A stretch of DNA of 29,728 nt from JBNJDJ01 sp051744845 (GCA_051744845.1 JBNJDJ010000021.1:1-29728), one strand, 5' to 3'; counted from the first letter of the stretch, positions 16,733 through 25,339 are shown. Numbers and translations: made by a program. Notes: a model not told the origin generated them from the letters alone.

Positions 16733-18607
16733 ATGAGTGAAATAATTAAATTAGATAAAAGTATTTCTGATAAAATAGCTGCTGGTGAAGTAATAGAAAA
16801 TCCAGCAGCTGTTATAAAAGAGCTTATTGAAAACTCAATAGATGCTAATGCTAAAAAAATTGTAGTTGAAATAAAAGATGCAGGTAAAAGTTATATAAGA
16901 GTAACTGATGATGGTGAAGGTATACAACCTACTGATGTTTTACTTGCTTTTGATAGACATGCTACTTCTAAAATTAAATCAATAGAAGATATTTACTCTA
17001 TAAATACATTAGGTTTTAGAGGAGAAGCTTTACCTTCTATTGCTTCTGTATCAAGATTAGAACTAGTAACAAAAACAAAAAATAATGATTCGGGTATTAA
17101 AGTTACAATTAATGGATCAGATATTGTAGATAAAGAAATGGTTGGTACTAAAGAAGGGACCACAATTATAGTTAAAGATCTATTTTATAATACTCCTGCT
17201 AGAATTAAGTTTTTAAATAAAAATTCTATTGAAAAAAGACGTATAAATAAATTAATGAACAAATTATCTCTTTCTAATCCAAATATATCATTTAAATATA
17301 TTGTAGATAATAAAGTAAAATTTGTTACTCCTGGTAAAGGTAATTTAAAAAATGTTGTTTTATCAATTTATGGTAAAAATATTGCGAGAAATATGATGGA
17401 AGTTAATAATAAATTAAAAGGCGTTAAATTAAGTGGATTAATTTCTAATTTATCGTTGACTAGAGGTAATTCGACTCTGCAAGTCTTTTTTGTTAACAAC
17501 AGATATATTGAGTCAGATTTAATTAAAGAAGCTATAAAAACTGCTTATAAGACTATGATACCTATTCACAAATATCCAATTGTATTTTTAAATTTTAAAA
17601 TTGATCCTAAAAAAATTGATGTAAATATTCATCCTTCCAAAACTAGGATTAAATTTACTCAAAAAGGGGTTATCAAGCAATTAATATATACAACTATTAA
17701 GTCTAATTTAATGAAATATGATCAAACACCTAGTGTTAATTTAAATGTTAATAAAGAGACTATAAAAGAAAATAATGATAATTTAGAATCAACTAAAAAT
17801 AGTTATAGCCAAAAATTAAAAAATATTAAGAAAACTAATGATAACCCAAAAGAAAAAGATAATAAATCTTGTAAATCAAACAAAATTAATAAAAAGCCTT
17901 TTGGAGAGAAATCAAATAAAACTAATAAAGGATCAGAGATTGACTTAAATATTTTTGATGTTGATTTTGAAGAGTTAAGTAAAAAAGAAAATAAAAATAT
18001 AAGAAATAAAAAGTTAGAAAAAACTGAAACTATATATGATAATTTAGAAATAATTGGACAAATTTTTGAAACATATATTATTTGTCAAAAAGATGAATTA
18101 ATGTATCTAATTGATCAACATGCAGCACACGAAAAAGTAATGTATGAAAAGTTAATAAAAGAATTTAGAAATAAAAATGTAGACTCTCAAGTTTTAATTG
18201 CTCCTGAAACAATTGATGTAGGATATAACAGTTTAGAAGTAATAATGAAAAATAAGAAAAAGTTTAATAATTTAGGTATAAGAGTAGATGAATTTGGTAA
18301 GAATTCAATTGTTATCAGAGAAGTTCCAATTTTATTTGGTAGTCCACTTAAAATTGAAGTTGTTAAAAATATATTATTAGATTTTAATAAAGATTATAAA
18401 AACGCTTATGATTCAGAAGTTGATAAAATAATACAGAAATCTTGTAAATCAGCTATTAAAGCTTCAGATAAACTAGATTTTTTGGAAATTAAGGAATTAA
18501 TAAATTTATTAAAAAAACTAAATGATCCATATACTTGTCCTCATGGTAGACCAATTATTATTTCTATTACAAAAGATGAATTAGAAAAGAAGTTTAAAAG
18601 AAAGTAG
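16733..18607 (+). CDS. mutL: DNA mismatch repair protein MutL, endonuclease type
   Basis: A 624-residue MutL. The N-terminal GHKL ATPase has motifs ELIENSIDA, DDGEGI, RHATSKI and GFRGEAL. A lysine/asparagine-rich linker (about 335-430) follows, then a C-terminal dimerisation domain. The latter has the metal-binding endonuclease motif DQHAAHE (461-467) and CPHGRP (602-607), with a nearby SCKSAIKA. These mark the latent nicking endonuclease found in bacteria that lack MutH, and no mutH is seen here. It is 3 nt after mutS and 9 nt before miaA, so it is clearly co-transcribed. Confidence 0.97.
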   Translation: MSEIIKLDKSISDKIAAGEVIENPAAVIKELIENSIDANAKKIVVEIKDAGKSYIRVTDDGEGIQPTDVLLAFDRHATSKIKSIEDIYSINTLGFRGEALPSIASVSRLELVTKTKNNDSGIKVTINGSDIVDKEMVGTKEGTTIIVKDLFYNTPARIKFLNKNSIEKRRINKLMNKLSLSNPNISFKYIVDNKVKFVTPGKGNLKNVVLSIYGKNIARNMMEVNNKLKGVKLSGLISNLSLTRGNSTLQVFFVNNRYIESDLIKEAIKTAYKTMIPIHKYPIVFLNFKIDPKKIDVNIHPSKTRIKFTQKGVIKQLIYTTIKSNLMKYDQTPSVNLNVNKETIKENNDNLESTKNSYSQKLKNIKKTNDNPKEKDNKSCKSNKINKKPFGEKSNKTNKGSEIDLNIFDVDFEELSKKENKNIRNKKLEKTETIYDNLEIIGQIFETYIICQKDELMYLIDQHAAHEKVMYEKLIKEFRNKNVDSQVLIAPETIDVGYNSLEVIMKNKKKFNNLGIRVDEFGKNSIVIREVPILFGSPLKIEVVKNILLDFNKDYKNAYDSEVDKIIQKSCKSAIKASDKLDFLEIKELINLLKKLNDPYTCPHGRPIIISITKDELEKKFKRK

Positions 18608-18616
18608 GGTTTATAA

Positions 18617-19537
18617 ATGAATAAAAAAGTTTTAATTATCGCTGGGCCTACTGCTGTAGGTAAAACAGAGCTGTCTTTAAAACTAGCTAAAGATTTAGAT
18701 GGAGAAATTATTTCAGCAGATTCCGTACAATTATATAAGGGTATGAATATTGGATCAGCTACGCCTTCTAAAGAAGAATTAAATCAAGTAAAGCATCATT
18801 TAATTAGTGAGATTGATCCTAAAGAAGGATATAATGTAGCAAAATTTTCAAAAAAAGCTAGAAATTTAATTAAAGATATTCATTCTAGAGGGAAATATCC
18901 AATAGTTGTAGGTGGTACTGGATTATATATTAATTCTTTGATTTATAAAATGGACTTTTCCAATCAATCTAAAGATGAAAAGTTAAGAAAAAAATTAAGA
19001 AAAGAAGTAGATGAAAAAGGAAAAAAGCATCTACATAATAAATTAAGAAAAATGGATGAAAAAGCTGCTAGAAAAATTCATAAAAATAATGTTAAAAGAG
19101 TTATTAGAGGATTAGAAATAAATATATTAACTGGTAAAACTATGAGTGATTTTAAGACTGATCCAGTTAAAACTAAAGAATTTGATCCAGTTTTAATATG
19201 TTTAAAACGAAATAGGAAATTATTATATCTAAGAATAAATAAAAGGGTAGATCAAATGTTAGAAAATGGCTTAATTGAAGAAGTAAAAAAATTAAAAGAA
19301 AAAGGTTTAACTGAAGATCATATTGCTATGAAAGCTATTGGATATAAGGAAGTATTAGGTTATTTAGATGGCAGATATGATTATGATTTAATGGTTAAAA
19401 TTTTAAAGAAAAACACTAGAAATTTTGCTAAAAGACAGTTAACATGGTTTAGAAGATATGAAGATTCTCATTGGTTTAATTTTGATAAAATGGATTTTGA
19501 AAATATTTATAAAAAAATTATTAAATTAGCTAAATAA
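18617..19537 (+). CDS. miaA: tRNA dimethylallyltransferase
   Basis: A 306-residue enzyme that transfers dimethylallyl from DMAPP to adenosine 37 of tRNAs reading UNN codons. Its product is the substrate of MiaB. It has the P-loop GPTAVGKT, DSVQLYKGMNIGSATP, the HHLISEIDP loop, VGGTGLYI and the C-terminal KRQLTWFRRY motif. DMAPP would come from the pathway that ends with IspH, also in this window. The ribosome binding site is weak (TAGGG), which suggests that translation depends partly on coupling to mutL. Confidence 0.96.
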   Translation: MNKKVLIIAGPTAVGKTELSLKLAKDLDGEIISADSVQLYKGMNIGSATPSKEELNQVKHHLISEIDPKEGYNVAKFSKKARNLIKDIHSRGKYPIVVGGTGLYINSLIYKMDFSNQSKDEKLRKKLRKEVDEKGKKHLHNKLRKMDEKAARKIHKNNVKRVIRGLEINILTGKTMSDFKTDPVKTKEFDPVLICLKRNRKLLYLRINKRVDQMLENGLIEEVKKLKEKGLTEDHIAMKAIGYKEVLGYLDGRYDYDLMVKILKKNTRNFAKRQLTWFRRYEDSHWFNFDKMDFENIYKKIIKLAK

Positions 19538-19585
19538 TGGGTATAAAAAGCTTAAGAGAATTTAAATAGAAAAAGGGGGAGCCAT

Positions 19586-19810
19586 ATGGGAAAAACAATT
19601 AATTTACAAGACAATTTTTTAAATCAAGCTAGAAAATCTAAAACATTAATAACAGTTTTTTTAGTAAGTGGATATCAGATAAAAGGTCATGTAAAAGGAT
19701 TTGATAACTTTACGATAATTATGGATTCAGATTCTAAACAGCAATTAATTTATAAGCATGCAATTTCTACAATTATACCATCTAAAGAAATAGATGTAAT
19801 TAATAATTAA
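19586..19810 (+). CDS. hfq: RNA chaperone Hfq
   Basis: A 74-residue Sm-like protein that forms a hexameric ring and binds small RNAs and mRNA tails. The Sm1 part (LQDNFLNQARKSKTLITVFL, VSGYQIKGHVKGFDNFTII) and the Sm2 motif (IYKHAISTI) are both clear. The YKH triad of the proximal U-binding face is present. AAAAGGGGGAG precedes the ATG. It lies after miaA, a very common position in bacteria. Confidence 0.96.
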   Translation: MGKTINLQDNFLNQARKSKTLITVFLVSGYQIKGHVKGFDNFTIIMDSDSKQQLIYKHAISTIIPSKEIDVINN

Positions 19811-19816
19811 AAAGAT

Positions 19817-19850
19817 AATGGCTCACATTTAATGTGAGTCATTAATTTTG
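19817..19850 (+). terminator. Weak terminator or attenuator after hfq
   Basis: Arms 19817-19829 and 19831-19843 are complementary over 13 bp with one G-U pair. The tail (AATTTTG) is a poor U-tract, so partial read-through into the next gene is likely. Confidence 0.6.
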
Positions 19851-19868
19851 TAATAAGAAAGGAAATAG

Positions 19869-21143
19869 ATGATTAAGAGTTATTATGAAAAATTAGGAAT
19901 TTCTAAAAGATTAATTCCTTTTGAAAAAAAAATTGAAAATTTAATTGAACTAGAACTTAGTAATAGAGAAAAGATACTTAAACTTAATCAAATGAAAGTT
20001 TTAAATGCTTTTCAAAATGCTAAAGTTAGTGAAGATGATTTTAATACAAAAACTGGTTATGGATTTAATGATATAGGAAGAGAAAAGCTAGAAGATATAT
20101 ATTCTAATGTTTTTAATACAGAAGATTCGTTAGTTAGGCCAACTATTGTATCAGGAACACATGCCCTTGATTTATGTCTCTCCGGGTTACTATTTAGAAA
20201 TGATGAACTAATTTCAATAAGTGGTAAACCTTATGAAACTTTAGATGAATTAATAGGAGTTAGAGGAAATTATCCAGGTAGTTTAATTAATAGAGGAGTA
20301 GAGTATAATGAGATTTCACTAGATGATAAAGGTAAATTTAAAGATGAAAAAATTATTAAAAATATTAGTAAACAAACAAAGATGGTTTATATTCAAAGAT
20401 CATCTGGATATCATTGGAGAAATTCTTTATCAATAAATGAAATAAATCGAATAATTAAAAAGATTAAAAATATAGATGAAGATATTATAATTATGATAGA
20501 TAATTGTTATGGAGAATTTTTAGAAAAAAAAGAACCAACTGATGTTGGAGCTGATTTAATGGCTGGTTCATTAATTAAAAATCCTGGTGGTGGATTGGCT
20601 ATTTCAGGTGGTTATATAGTTGGAGAAAAAAATTTAATAGATTTAATTAGTAAAAGAATGACTTCTCCAGGAATAGGAAAAGAACAAGGTTTAATGTTTA
20701 ATCAAACTAGAAGTATTATGCAAGGTTTGTTTATTGCTCCTAAAATAGTTAGTGAAGCACTTAAAGGGGCAATTTTTTGTGCAAAAGCTTTTGAAGAGTT
20801 AGGTTTTAAAGTTAACCCAAAATATAATGATTCTAGAAGTGATATTATTCAAGCTATTGAATTTAATAATGAAAAAGATTTAATTAATTTTTGTAATGCT
20901 ATTCAATCAGCATCACCTATTGACTCATTTGTTAATTTAATGCCATGGGATATGCCAGGTTATAATTCAGAAGTTATAATGGCGGCTGGAAATTTTATTC
21001 AAGGCTCATCAATTGAAATGAGTGCTGATGCACCTATTAAAAAACCCTATATTGCATATTTTCAAGGTGGATTAACATATGAACATGCTAAATTGGGAAT
21101 TTTAAAAGCTATAACAAAATTAAATATAAAAAATAGCCTATAG
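19869..21143 (+). CDS. ynbB: Methionine gamma-lyase/aluminium-resistance family PLP enzyme
   Basis: A 424-residue fold-type I PLP enzyme of the family annotated as methionine gamma-lyase or 'aluminium resistance protein' (PF06838). The B. subtilis relative YnbB lies in the same place near hfq. Features are SGTHALDLCLSGLL, the aspartate D211 in IDNCYGEF that contacts the PLP ring nitrogen, and the likely PLP lysine K237 in GSLIKNPGGG. The reaction is not established; the family resembles cystathionine-type lyases. A GAAAGGAAA ribosome binding site precedes the ATG at 19869. It may be transcribed by read-through from the mut/mia operon. Family assignment is strong and substrate is unknown. Confidence 0.88.
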   Translation: MIKSYYEKLGISKRLIPFEKKIENLIELELSNREKILKLNQMKVLNAFQNAKVSEDDFNTKTGYGFNDIGREKLEDIYSNVFNTEDSLVRPTIVSGTHALDLCLSGLLFRNDELISISGKPYETLDELIGVRGNYPGSLINRGVEYNEISLDDKGKFKDEKIIKNISKQTKMVYIQRSSGYHWRNSLSINEINRIIKKIKNIDEDIIIMIDNCYGEFLEKKEPTDVGADLMAGSLIKNPGGGLAISGGYIVGEKNLIDLISKRMTSPGIGKEQGLMFNQTRSIMQGLFIAPKIVSEALKGAIFCAKAFEELGFKVNPKYNDSRSDIIQAIEFNNEKDLINFCNAIQSASPIDSFVNLMPWDMPGYNSEVIMAAGNFIQGSSIEMSADAPIKKPYIAYFQGGLTYEHAKLGILKAITKLNIKNSL

Positions 21144-21169
21144 TGAAAAACTATAGGCTATATTTTTTT
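21133..21169. terminator. Bidirectional terminator between ynbB and lexA
   Basis: A perfect 11-bp stem (21133-21143 with 21151-21161) and 7-nt loop have a T-run on the right and an A-run on the left, so it works in both directions. The ynbB stop codon (21141-21143) is in the left arm. Confidence 0.93.
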
Positions 21170-21797
21170 ACATTTTTCTAAAAACACCTTTTACTTGACC
21201 AATTATTTCTACATTATCTAAATATATTGGATCCATAGTCTCATTTTCAGGTTGTAATTTGTATTTGTCTTTTTCTTTAAAAAATCTTTTAACAGTACTT
21301 TCATTATCATCAGTTAAGGCAACAATAATGTCACCATCTTTTGCAATAGTTGTTTGTTCTACTAAAATATAATCACTGTCATAAATTCCTGCATTAATCA
21401 TAGATTCTCCATCAACTTTTAACATAAAGTATTTATTTGAATCATTAATAAATTCATTTGGAACAGGAAATGTTTCATCATATTCTTCAACAGCTAAGAT
21501 TGGTTCACCAGCAGTAATATCACCTAAAATAGGAACAGTAGTGACTGTTCTTTCAGCAGTTAAGCCAATATTATTACCTTCCTCGTCAATAACTTCAATT
21601 GCTCTAGGTTTAGTAGAATCTCTTCTTATATATTTCATTTTTTCTAATTTAACTAAATGACTATATACAGATGATGAAGACTTTAGTCCAACAGCACTTC
21701 CAATTTCTCTAACTGTTGGTGGAATACCTTTAGATCTTATTTCGTCCATAATAAAATTTAAAATTTGTTCTTGTCGATCACTTAAATTATCTCGCAT
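21168..21797 (-). CDS. lexA: SOS repressor LexA
   Basis: A 209-residue repressor that undergoes RecA-stimulated self-cleavage. The N-terminal winged helix-turn-helix (1-65; TVREIGSAVGLKSSSSVYSH) is followed by the A96-G97 cleavage site (DITAGEP) and an S24 peptidase domain with catalytic S132 (GESMINAGI) and K170 (ESTVKRFF). AGGAGGA lies just upstream of the ATG. It is divergent from a YneA-like gene, the same arrangement as lexA-yneA in Bacillus subtilis. A near-consensus promoter with a LexA-box-like site in its spacer indicates autoregulation. Confidence 0.97.
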   Translation of the reverse strand: MRDNLSDRQEQILNFIMDEIRSKGIPPTVREIGSAVGLKSSSSVYSHLVKLEKMKYIRRDSTKPRAIEVIDEEGNNIGLTAERTVTTVPILGDITAGEPILAVEEYDETFPVPNEFINDSNKYFMLKVDGESMINAGIYDSDYILVEQTTIAKDGDIIVALTDDNESTVKRFFKEKDKYKLQPENETMDPIYLDNVEIIGQVKGVFRKM

Positions 21798-21838
21798 ATA
21801 ATCCTCCTAATAATTATATCTAATATGTATTTGTCTGT

Positions 21839-21867
21839 ATTATATCAAATGCATGTTTGAATGTCAA
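21839..21867 (-). promoter_or_regulatory. lexA promoter with LexA-box-like operator in the spacer
   Basis: On the minus strand, consensus TTGACA (21867-21862) and TATAAT (21844-21839) are exactly 17 bp apart. The spacer carries CAAACATGCATTTG (21859-21846), close to the firmicute LexA consensus CGAACRNRYGTTYC. Repression by LexA of its own gene follows by inference. Confidence 0.8.
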
Positions 21868-21899
21868 AAAAATAAGTGAAAAAATGTTTGTTTTTTTCC

Positions 21900-21928
21900 T
21901 TTACAAGGAACTATAGTTCGTATATAAT
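21900..21928 (+). promoter_or_regulatory. SOS promoter of the yneA-like gene with LexA box
   Basis: TTTACA (21900-21905) and TATAAT (21923-21928) are 17 bp apart. The spacer holds the perfect palindrome GAACTATAGTTC (21908-21919), the GAAC-N4-GTTC core of the firmicute LexA box. A repressor bound here would block RNA polymerase directly. Confidence 0.88.
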
Positions 21929-21981
21929 AAATATAAGAAACAGAGGTTTGTGAAACGTACGTACTTAAGCAAAGGAGGATT

Positions 21982-22293
21982 ATGAAAAAATTTAGAATAG
22001 TAAATAAAACTAGATTTTTTTTAAGCAGCTTATTAATATTTATATTCATAATTTTATTATTTAATTTCTTAATTCAATTTAATCAAGTGAGTGCAGCTAA
22101 TAATATTGAAACTATCGATATAAGAGTAAAAAAAGGGGATACAGTTTGGGAAATAGCAAAAAAATTTAAATCGAAAAATGAGGATACTCGAAAAATGGTA
22201 TATTTAATTAACGAAATTAATGATTTGAATGGAAGATATCTTCAAGTAGATGAAACTATAAAAGTTCCTAAATATAATAAAGCTATTAGATAA
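21982..22293 (+). CDS. yneA: YneA-like SOS cell-division inhibitor (membrane anchor plus LysM)
   Basis: A 103-residue protein with one N-terminal membrane segment (about 12-33, after a basic KKFRIVNKTR start) and a LysM peptidoglycan-binding domain (about 46-99; VKKGDTVWEIAKKF, YLQVDETIKVPKY). The size, topology, position divergent from lexA and LexA-box promoter together match YneA, which delays septation after DNA damage in Bacillus. Sequence similarity among YneA proteins is low, so the name rests mainly on context. AAAGGAGG precedes the ATG. The stop codon sits in the loop of the following hairpin. Confidence 0.82.
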   Translation: MKKFRIVNKTRFFLSSLLIFIFIILLFNFLIQFNQVSAANNIETIDIRVKKGDTVWEIAKKFKSKNEDTRKMVYLINEINDLNGRYLQVDETIKVPKYNKAIR

Positions 22294-22312
22294 TATCTAA
22301 TAGCTTTATATT
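22278..22312. terminator. Bidirectional terminator between yneA and the tyrosine recombinase
   Basis: A perfect 12-bp stem (22279-22290 with 22296-22307) has a 5-nt loop containing the yneA stop codon. T- and A-rich flanks are shorter than in the other terminators here. Confidence 0.75.
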
Positions 22313-23412
22313 TATTCAATTGTATCATCTAATTCATAATTATTTATAATATTTCTTTTAGCATCTTTTCTATGTGATGCATATAATTGAGTAGTAGTTA
22401 CGTTGTCGTGGTCTAATAGACTCTTGACATCATATATTGAAAATCCGTGTTCTAATAAAGAAGTGGCTGCTGTTGCTCTTAATTTATGTGGACTATATCC
22501 ATTTTCAAAAGATTTTTCCATCCCAATAGCAGTATATTTTTTAACTAGTTTTCTTATGGATCTTTTGGACAATCTTTTATTTTGAAGTGATAAAAATAAT
22601 GCATCAGTTTTCACTTCAGAATTTCTTTCTAAATCTATATAGTCTTTTATTGCTTTTTCAACAGATTTATTTATTGGCATATCAACTTCTTTATCTCTTT
22701 TTCTATATATTTTGAATGTACCTCTTTTAAAAGAAAAAGAACTAATATTTAGTTGTTGCAATTCATTTAATCTTAGTCCATAAGTTACAAATAACATAAC
22801 TATTGCTTTATCGCGTCTTTTGGTTTTTTTCCAATATTGTTTTTGTTTTTTACTTAAACCTTCACCAGTTTCAATAGCATCTAGCATCTTAGCTACTTCA
22901 TCTATCGCTAATTTTTTTATTGCATCAGGTTGTTTTTTAGGTAATTTAATAGGATTAAAACCATCTGAAATTTTTTTGTCCATTTGTTCATTTCGAAATA
23001 AAAAATCTACAAGAACTCTTATTGAAGATAATTTTCTTGCTAATGTGCGATTATTATTTTTCATTAAATATTTAGTATCTTTTGTTTCTACATAATATCT
23101 TGAGCAATATTCTCCAATAAAGTAGTTAATATCTCTTGCTCCAATTTGATTAAATTCTTTCAAAGTTACATTTTCAATTTTTTTCTTATTACTAATAGTT
23201 GTTTCGTTTATTAAGTATTCAAAAAAGAATTTTATATCTCGTAAATAAGCTAATCTTGTTGTAATAGCAACAGAAGATTTAAGATATGTAAAAAAATCTC
23301 TTAAAAAATAGGGAAGTGTATTTTGAATTTCAATACATTTGTCTACTTTCTTAGATTGATCTTTAATTATATTATCTGGTTTATCTGTTTTATTATGAAT
23401 TTTGTAGTCCAT
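22312..23412 (-). CDS. Tyrosine recombinase, full-length XerC/D type
   Basis: A 366-residue tyrosine recombinase with an N-terminal core-binding domain (about 35-150) and a C-terminal catalytic domain. Numbered from the ATG chosen here, the catalytic residues are R214 (YGLRLNEL), K238 (YRKRDKE), H309 and R312 (SPHKLRAT), H335 (LLDHDN) and nucleophile Y344 (QLYASH). The ATG at 23412 is preferred over an in-frame TTG at 23433 because AAAGGAG lies 4 nt before it. It could be a chromosome-dimer resolvase or an integrase of a resident element. No phage or transposon partner genes adjoin it. Confidence 0.9.
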   Translation of the reverse strand: MDYKIHNKTDKPDNIIKDQSKKVDKCIEIQNTLPYFLRDFFTYLKSSVAITTRLAYLRDIKFFFEYLINETTISNKKKIENVTLKEFNQIGARDINYFIGEYCSRYYVETKDTKYLMKNNNRTLARKLSSIRVLVDFLFRNEQMDKKISDGFNPIKLPKKQPDAIKKLAIDEVAKMLDAIETGEGLSKKQKQYWKKTKRRDKAIVMLFVTYGLRLNELQQLNISSFSFKRGTFKIYRKRDKEVDMPINKSVEKAIKDYIDLERNSEVKTDALFLSLQNKRLSKRSIRKLVKKYTAIGMEKSFENGYSPHKLRATAATSLLEHGFSIYDVKSLLDHDNVTTTQLYASHRKDAKRNIINNYELDDTIE

Positions 23413-23450
23413 AGAACTCCTTTCTTTAGTCAAACATACTTTCTAATTAT

Positions 23451-23479
23451 ATTATATAAAAAAATTAATGAATAATCAA
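23451..23479 (-). promoter_or_regulatory. Predicted promoter of the full-length tyrosine recombinase
   Basis: On the minus strand, TTGATT (23479-23474) and TATAAT (23456-23451) are 17 bp apart, 39 nt upstream of the ATG. Confidence 0.6.
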
Positions 23480-23487
23480 AATATATC

Positions 23488-23515
23488 TTGACTTTAATAA
23501 TCAATAATATATAAT
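23488..23515 (+). promoter_or_regulatory. Predicted promoter of the UPF0316 gene
   Basis: TTGACT (23488-23493) and TATAAT (23510-23515) are 16 bp apart, 42 nt upstream of the ATG. Confidence 0.65.
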
Positions 23516-23557
23516 GATTTAGGATTAGAAAATATTTAATAAAGAAAGGAGCAAATT

Positions 23558-24067
23558 ATGTTTATATATATATTAATTTTATTTGCTAAAATAATTGAAG
23601 TTTCATTTTTAACTATAAGGACAGTTTTAATTACAAAAGGGGAAAGAAAAATTGGTGCATTGATTGGATTTTTTGAGGTTTTACTCTGGATATTTATTGT
23701 TAGTAATGTATTAAATGATCTATCTAGTGATCCAAAAAAAGCTATAGTTTATGCATTAGGTTTTGCATTAGGGAATTTCTTTGGTTCAAAAGTTGAAGAA
23801 AAAATTGGTTTAGGATTAACTGAAATAAAAGTTATAGTTAACCACGATGATGGTAACAAGTTAGCAAATGACCTAAGAAATGATGGATATGCTGTAACTG
23901 CAACTAAAGCTGATGGAAAAGATCTTCCAAGACAAATACTTACAATGTTTATAAAAAGAAAAACGATTGATAAAACAGTAGATAAAATAACATCACTACA
24001 ATCTAATGCGGTAATCACAATGACTGACATTAAACCTGTATATGGTGGATATGGTTTTAGAAAATAA
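23558..24067 (+). CDS. UPF0316 membrane protein with DUF2179 domain
   Basis: A 169-residue protein of the UPF0316 family, which includes YebE of Bacillus subtilis. It has an N-terminal part with about three membrane segments (residues 2-22, 33-50 and 60-77; DUF5698) and a soluble C-terminal DUF2179 domain (about 88-165). DUF2179 contains IKVIVNHDDGNKLANDLRNDGYAVT and the ending MTDIKPVYGGYGFRK. The function is unknown; related DUF2179 domains are thought to bind small ligands. AAAGGAG precedes the ATG, and the gene stands alone between a promoter and a terminator. Confidence 0.88.
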   Translation: MFIYILILFAKIIEVSFLTIRTVLITKGERKIGALIGFFEVLLWIFIVSNVLNDLSSDPKKAIVYALGFALGNFFGSKVEEKIGLGLTEIKVIVNHDDGNKLANDLRNDGYAVTATKADGKDLPRQILTMFIKRKTIDKTVDKITSLQSNAVITMTDIKPVYGGYGFRK

Positions 24068-24074
24068 ATAAATT

Positions 24075-24115
24075 AAAATCCTAGTAAGTGATAATTCTTA
24101 TTAGGATTTTTTTAT
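24075..24115 (+). terminator. Intrinsic terminator after the UPF0316 gene
   Basis: A 14-bp stem with one G-U pair (24075-24088 with 24097-24110) and an 8-nt loop is followed by a T-rich tail. Confidence 0.9.
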
Positions 24116-24206
24116 TATAAAATAAAACAAAATAGCAAAATAATAATTATTATGATAATATTTATATGAAATATATTAAATAAATAATAAAATAAAGGAG
24201 AAAAAT

Positions 24207-24518
24207 ATGAAAAATATAATTGGAACAATAATTATTATTGTATATATGTTTTCAAATGGATTTTTGGATATTTTCAAAATGTACAAAGATACAGATGAAA
24301 ATAAAGTGGCTAAATTATATGATAATAAAATAGTTAGATTTTTAGCTAAAATCAGTGGCTATGCAATAATAATTTTATTAATTACTATAATAAGTATGTA
24401 TGGATTTATAGTTGGAATAACGGTATTTTTAGCTGGTTTCTTAGGTCAAAGACTGTTTAGTATATTAGTTTATTATTTATTTGTAATACCAATTAATAAT
24501 ATTTTTTATAATAAATAA
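24207..24518 (+). CDS. Small hydrophobic membrane protein, unknown
   Basis: A 103-residue protein that is not recognised. A first membrane segment (about 4-20) is followed by a short charged stretch (KMYKDTDENKVAKLYDNK) and then two or three more hydrophobic segments (about 43-70 and 72-98). There is no signal peptidase site or known motif. AAAGGAG lies 6 nt before the ATG, which supports translation. It is not joined to the UPF0316 gene, since a terminator separates them. No terminator is seen after it, and the long gene-free stretch begins at its stop codon. No function is proposed. Confidence 0.6.
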   Translation: MKNIIGTIIIIVYMFSNGFLDIFKMYKDTDENKVAKLYDNKIVRFLAKISGYAIIILLITIISMYGFIVGITVFLAGFLGQRLFSILVYYLFVIPINNIFYNK

Positions 24519-24593
24519 AATATTAAAAAAATTGCAAACTAGAGCTATACGAAACTATAAAATATACCTTAAAGTCAATAAAATTAAAATTCT

Positions 24594-24635
24594 TATCAAC
24601 TATTCCGAAAATATACATTTAAAGAATAGTTGATA
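24594..24635. repeat. 12-bp perfect inverted repeat with 18-bp spacer
   Basis: TATCAACTATTC (24594-24605) is repeated inverted as GAATAGTTGATA (24624-24635). No U-tract follows directly, so it is not a typical terminator. It could be a remnant of a mobile element end or a recombination or binding site. Confidence 0.6.
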
Positions 24636-24807
24636 TATTGAAAAAAAGAACATGCATTCTATTTTTTGGCTTCTTAGTAAATTTGTTAATACGTAATTAT
24701 ATTATGTAAACCAAATAAATATTATAAGTTATATAATAAATTTTTTTATATTCTAAGTTATATTTAAATTTTATTTAATCTTATTTTATTTTCATTATTT
24801 TTTAATT

Positions 24808-25188
24808 TTATTTTTTACTAAACTTAATTTGACTATGATTTTTTATTTTATTATCCATTAATTTTATTTCTAATAAATATGCATCTATTTGGTCATTAAT
24901 TTTATGATCAAAAAATAAATTTTTAAAATTACTATTTTTTATATAAATCCATTTTAAATCTTAATTTGATTTAAATCATAATTAATCGCATACAAACTTA
25001 CGTTCTTATTCGAGAAATTTTATAAATTCACTTAGATTAATATATATATAATCAAAAAATTCATCTGCCCTGTTTTTATATATTCTTTTAGTAGCTTAGA
25101 TTATTCATTATAGTTTAAATTTCGGAATTATATATATTAAACCAGTTAATAGTCTATTTTGATAAAAGTATCGTTTTTTAGACACCAT
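24808..25188 (-). pseudogene. Possible decayed gene with in-frame stops
   Basis: On the minus strand a frame opens with GAGGGAG, then ATG at 25188 (MVSKKRYFYQNRLLTG...). It is broken at codons 27, 28, 31, 61, 69, 71 and 76 and then runs open for 50 codons to a stop at 24808-24810. The open pieces (32-60 and 77-126) are in the same frame as the start, with no frameshift needed. This fits a small gene decaying by point mutation. In DNA this AT-rich, a 50-codon open run can also occur by chance, and no family is recognised, so the call is tentative. Confidence 0.3.
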
Positions 25189-25339
25189 ATATCTCCCTCA
25201 GTTTTTTATAGTCATACATTTAATCAATCTAAATAATTAAAAGAGAAATATAACGGATTAATATTTGCTATTTAACACTTTATATATTGATTTAAAATAT
25301 GACTAAAATTTTTATAAAATATCCATTTGAAGAGATTAA

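Noticed and set aside
23413..23433. Longer N-terminus of the full-length tyrosine recombinase from a TTG start
   Set aside because: The AAAGGAG ribosome binding site lies inside that extension and is correctly placed for the ATG at 23412.
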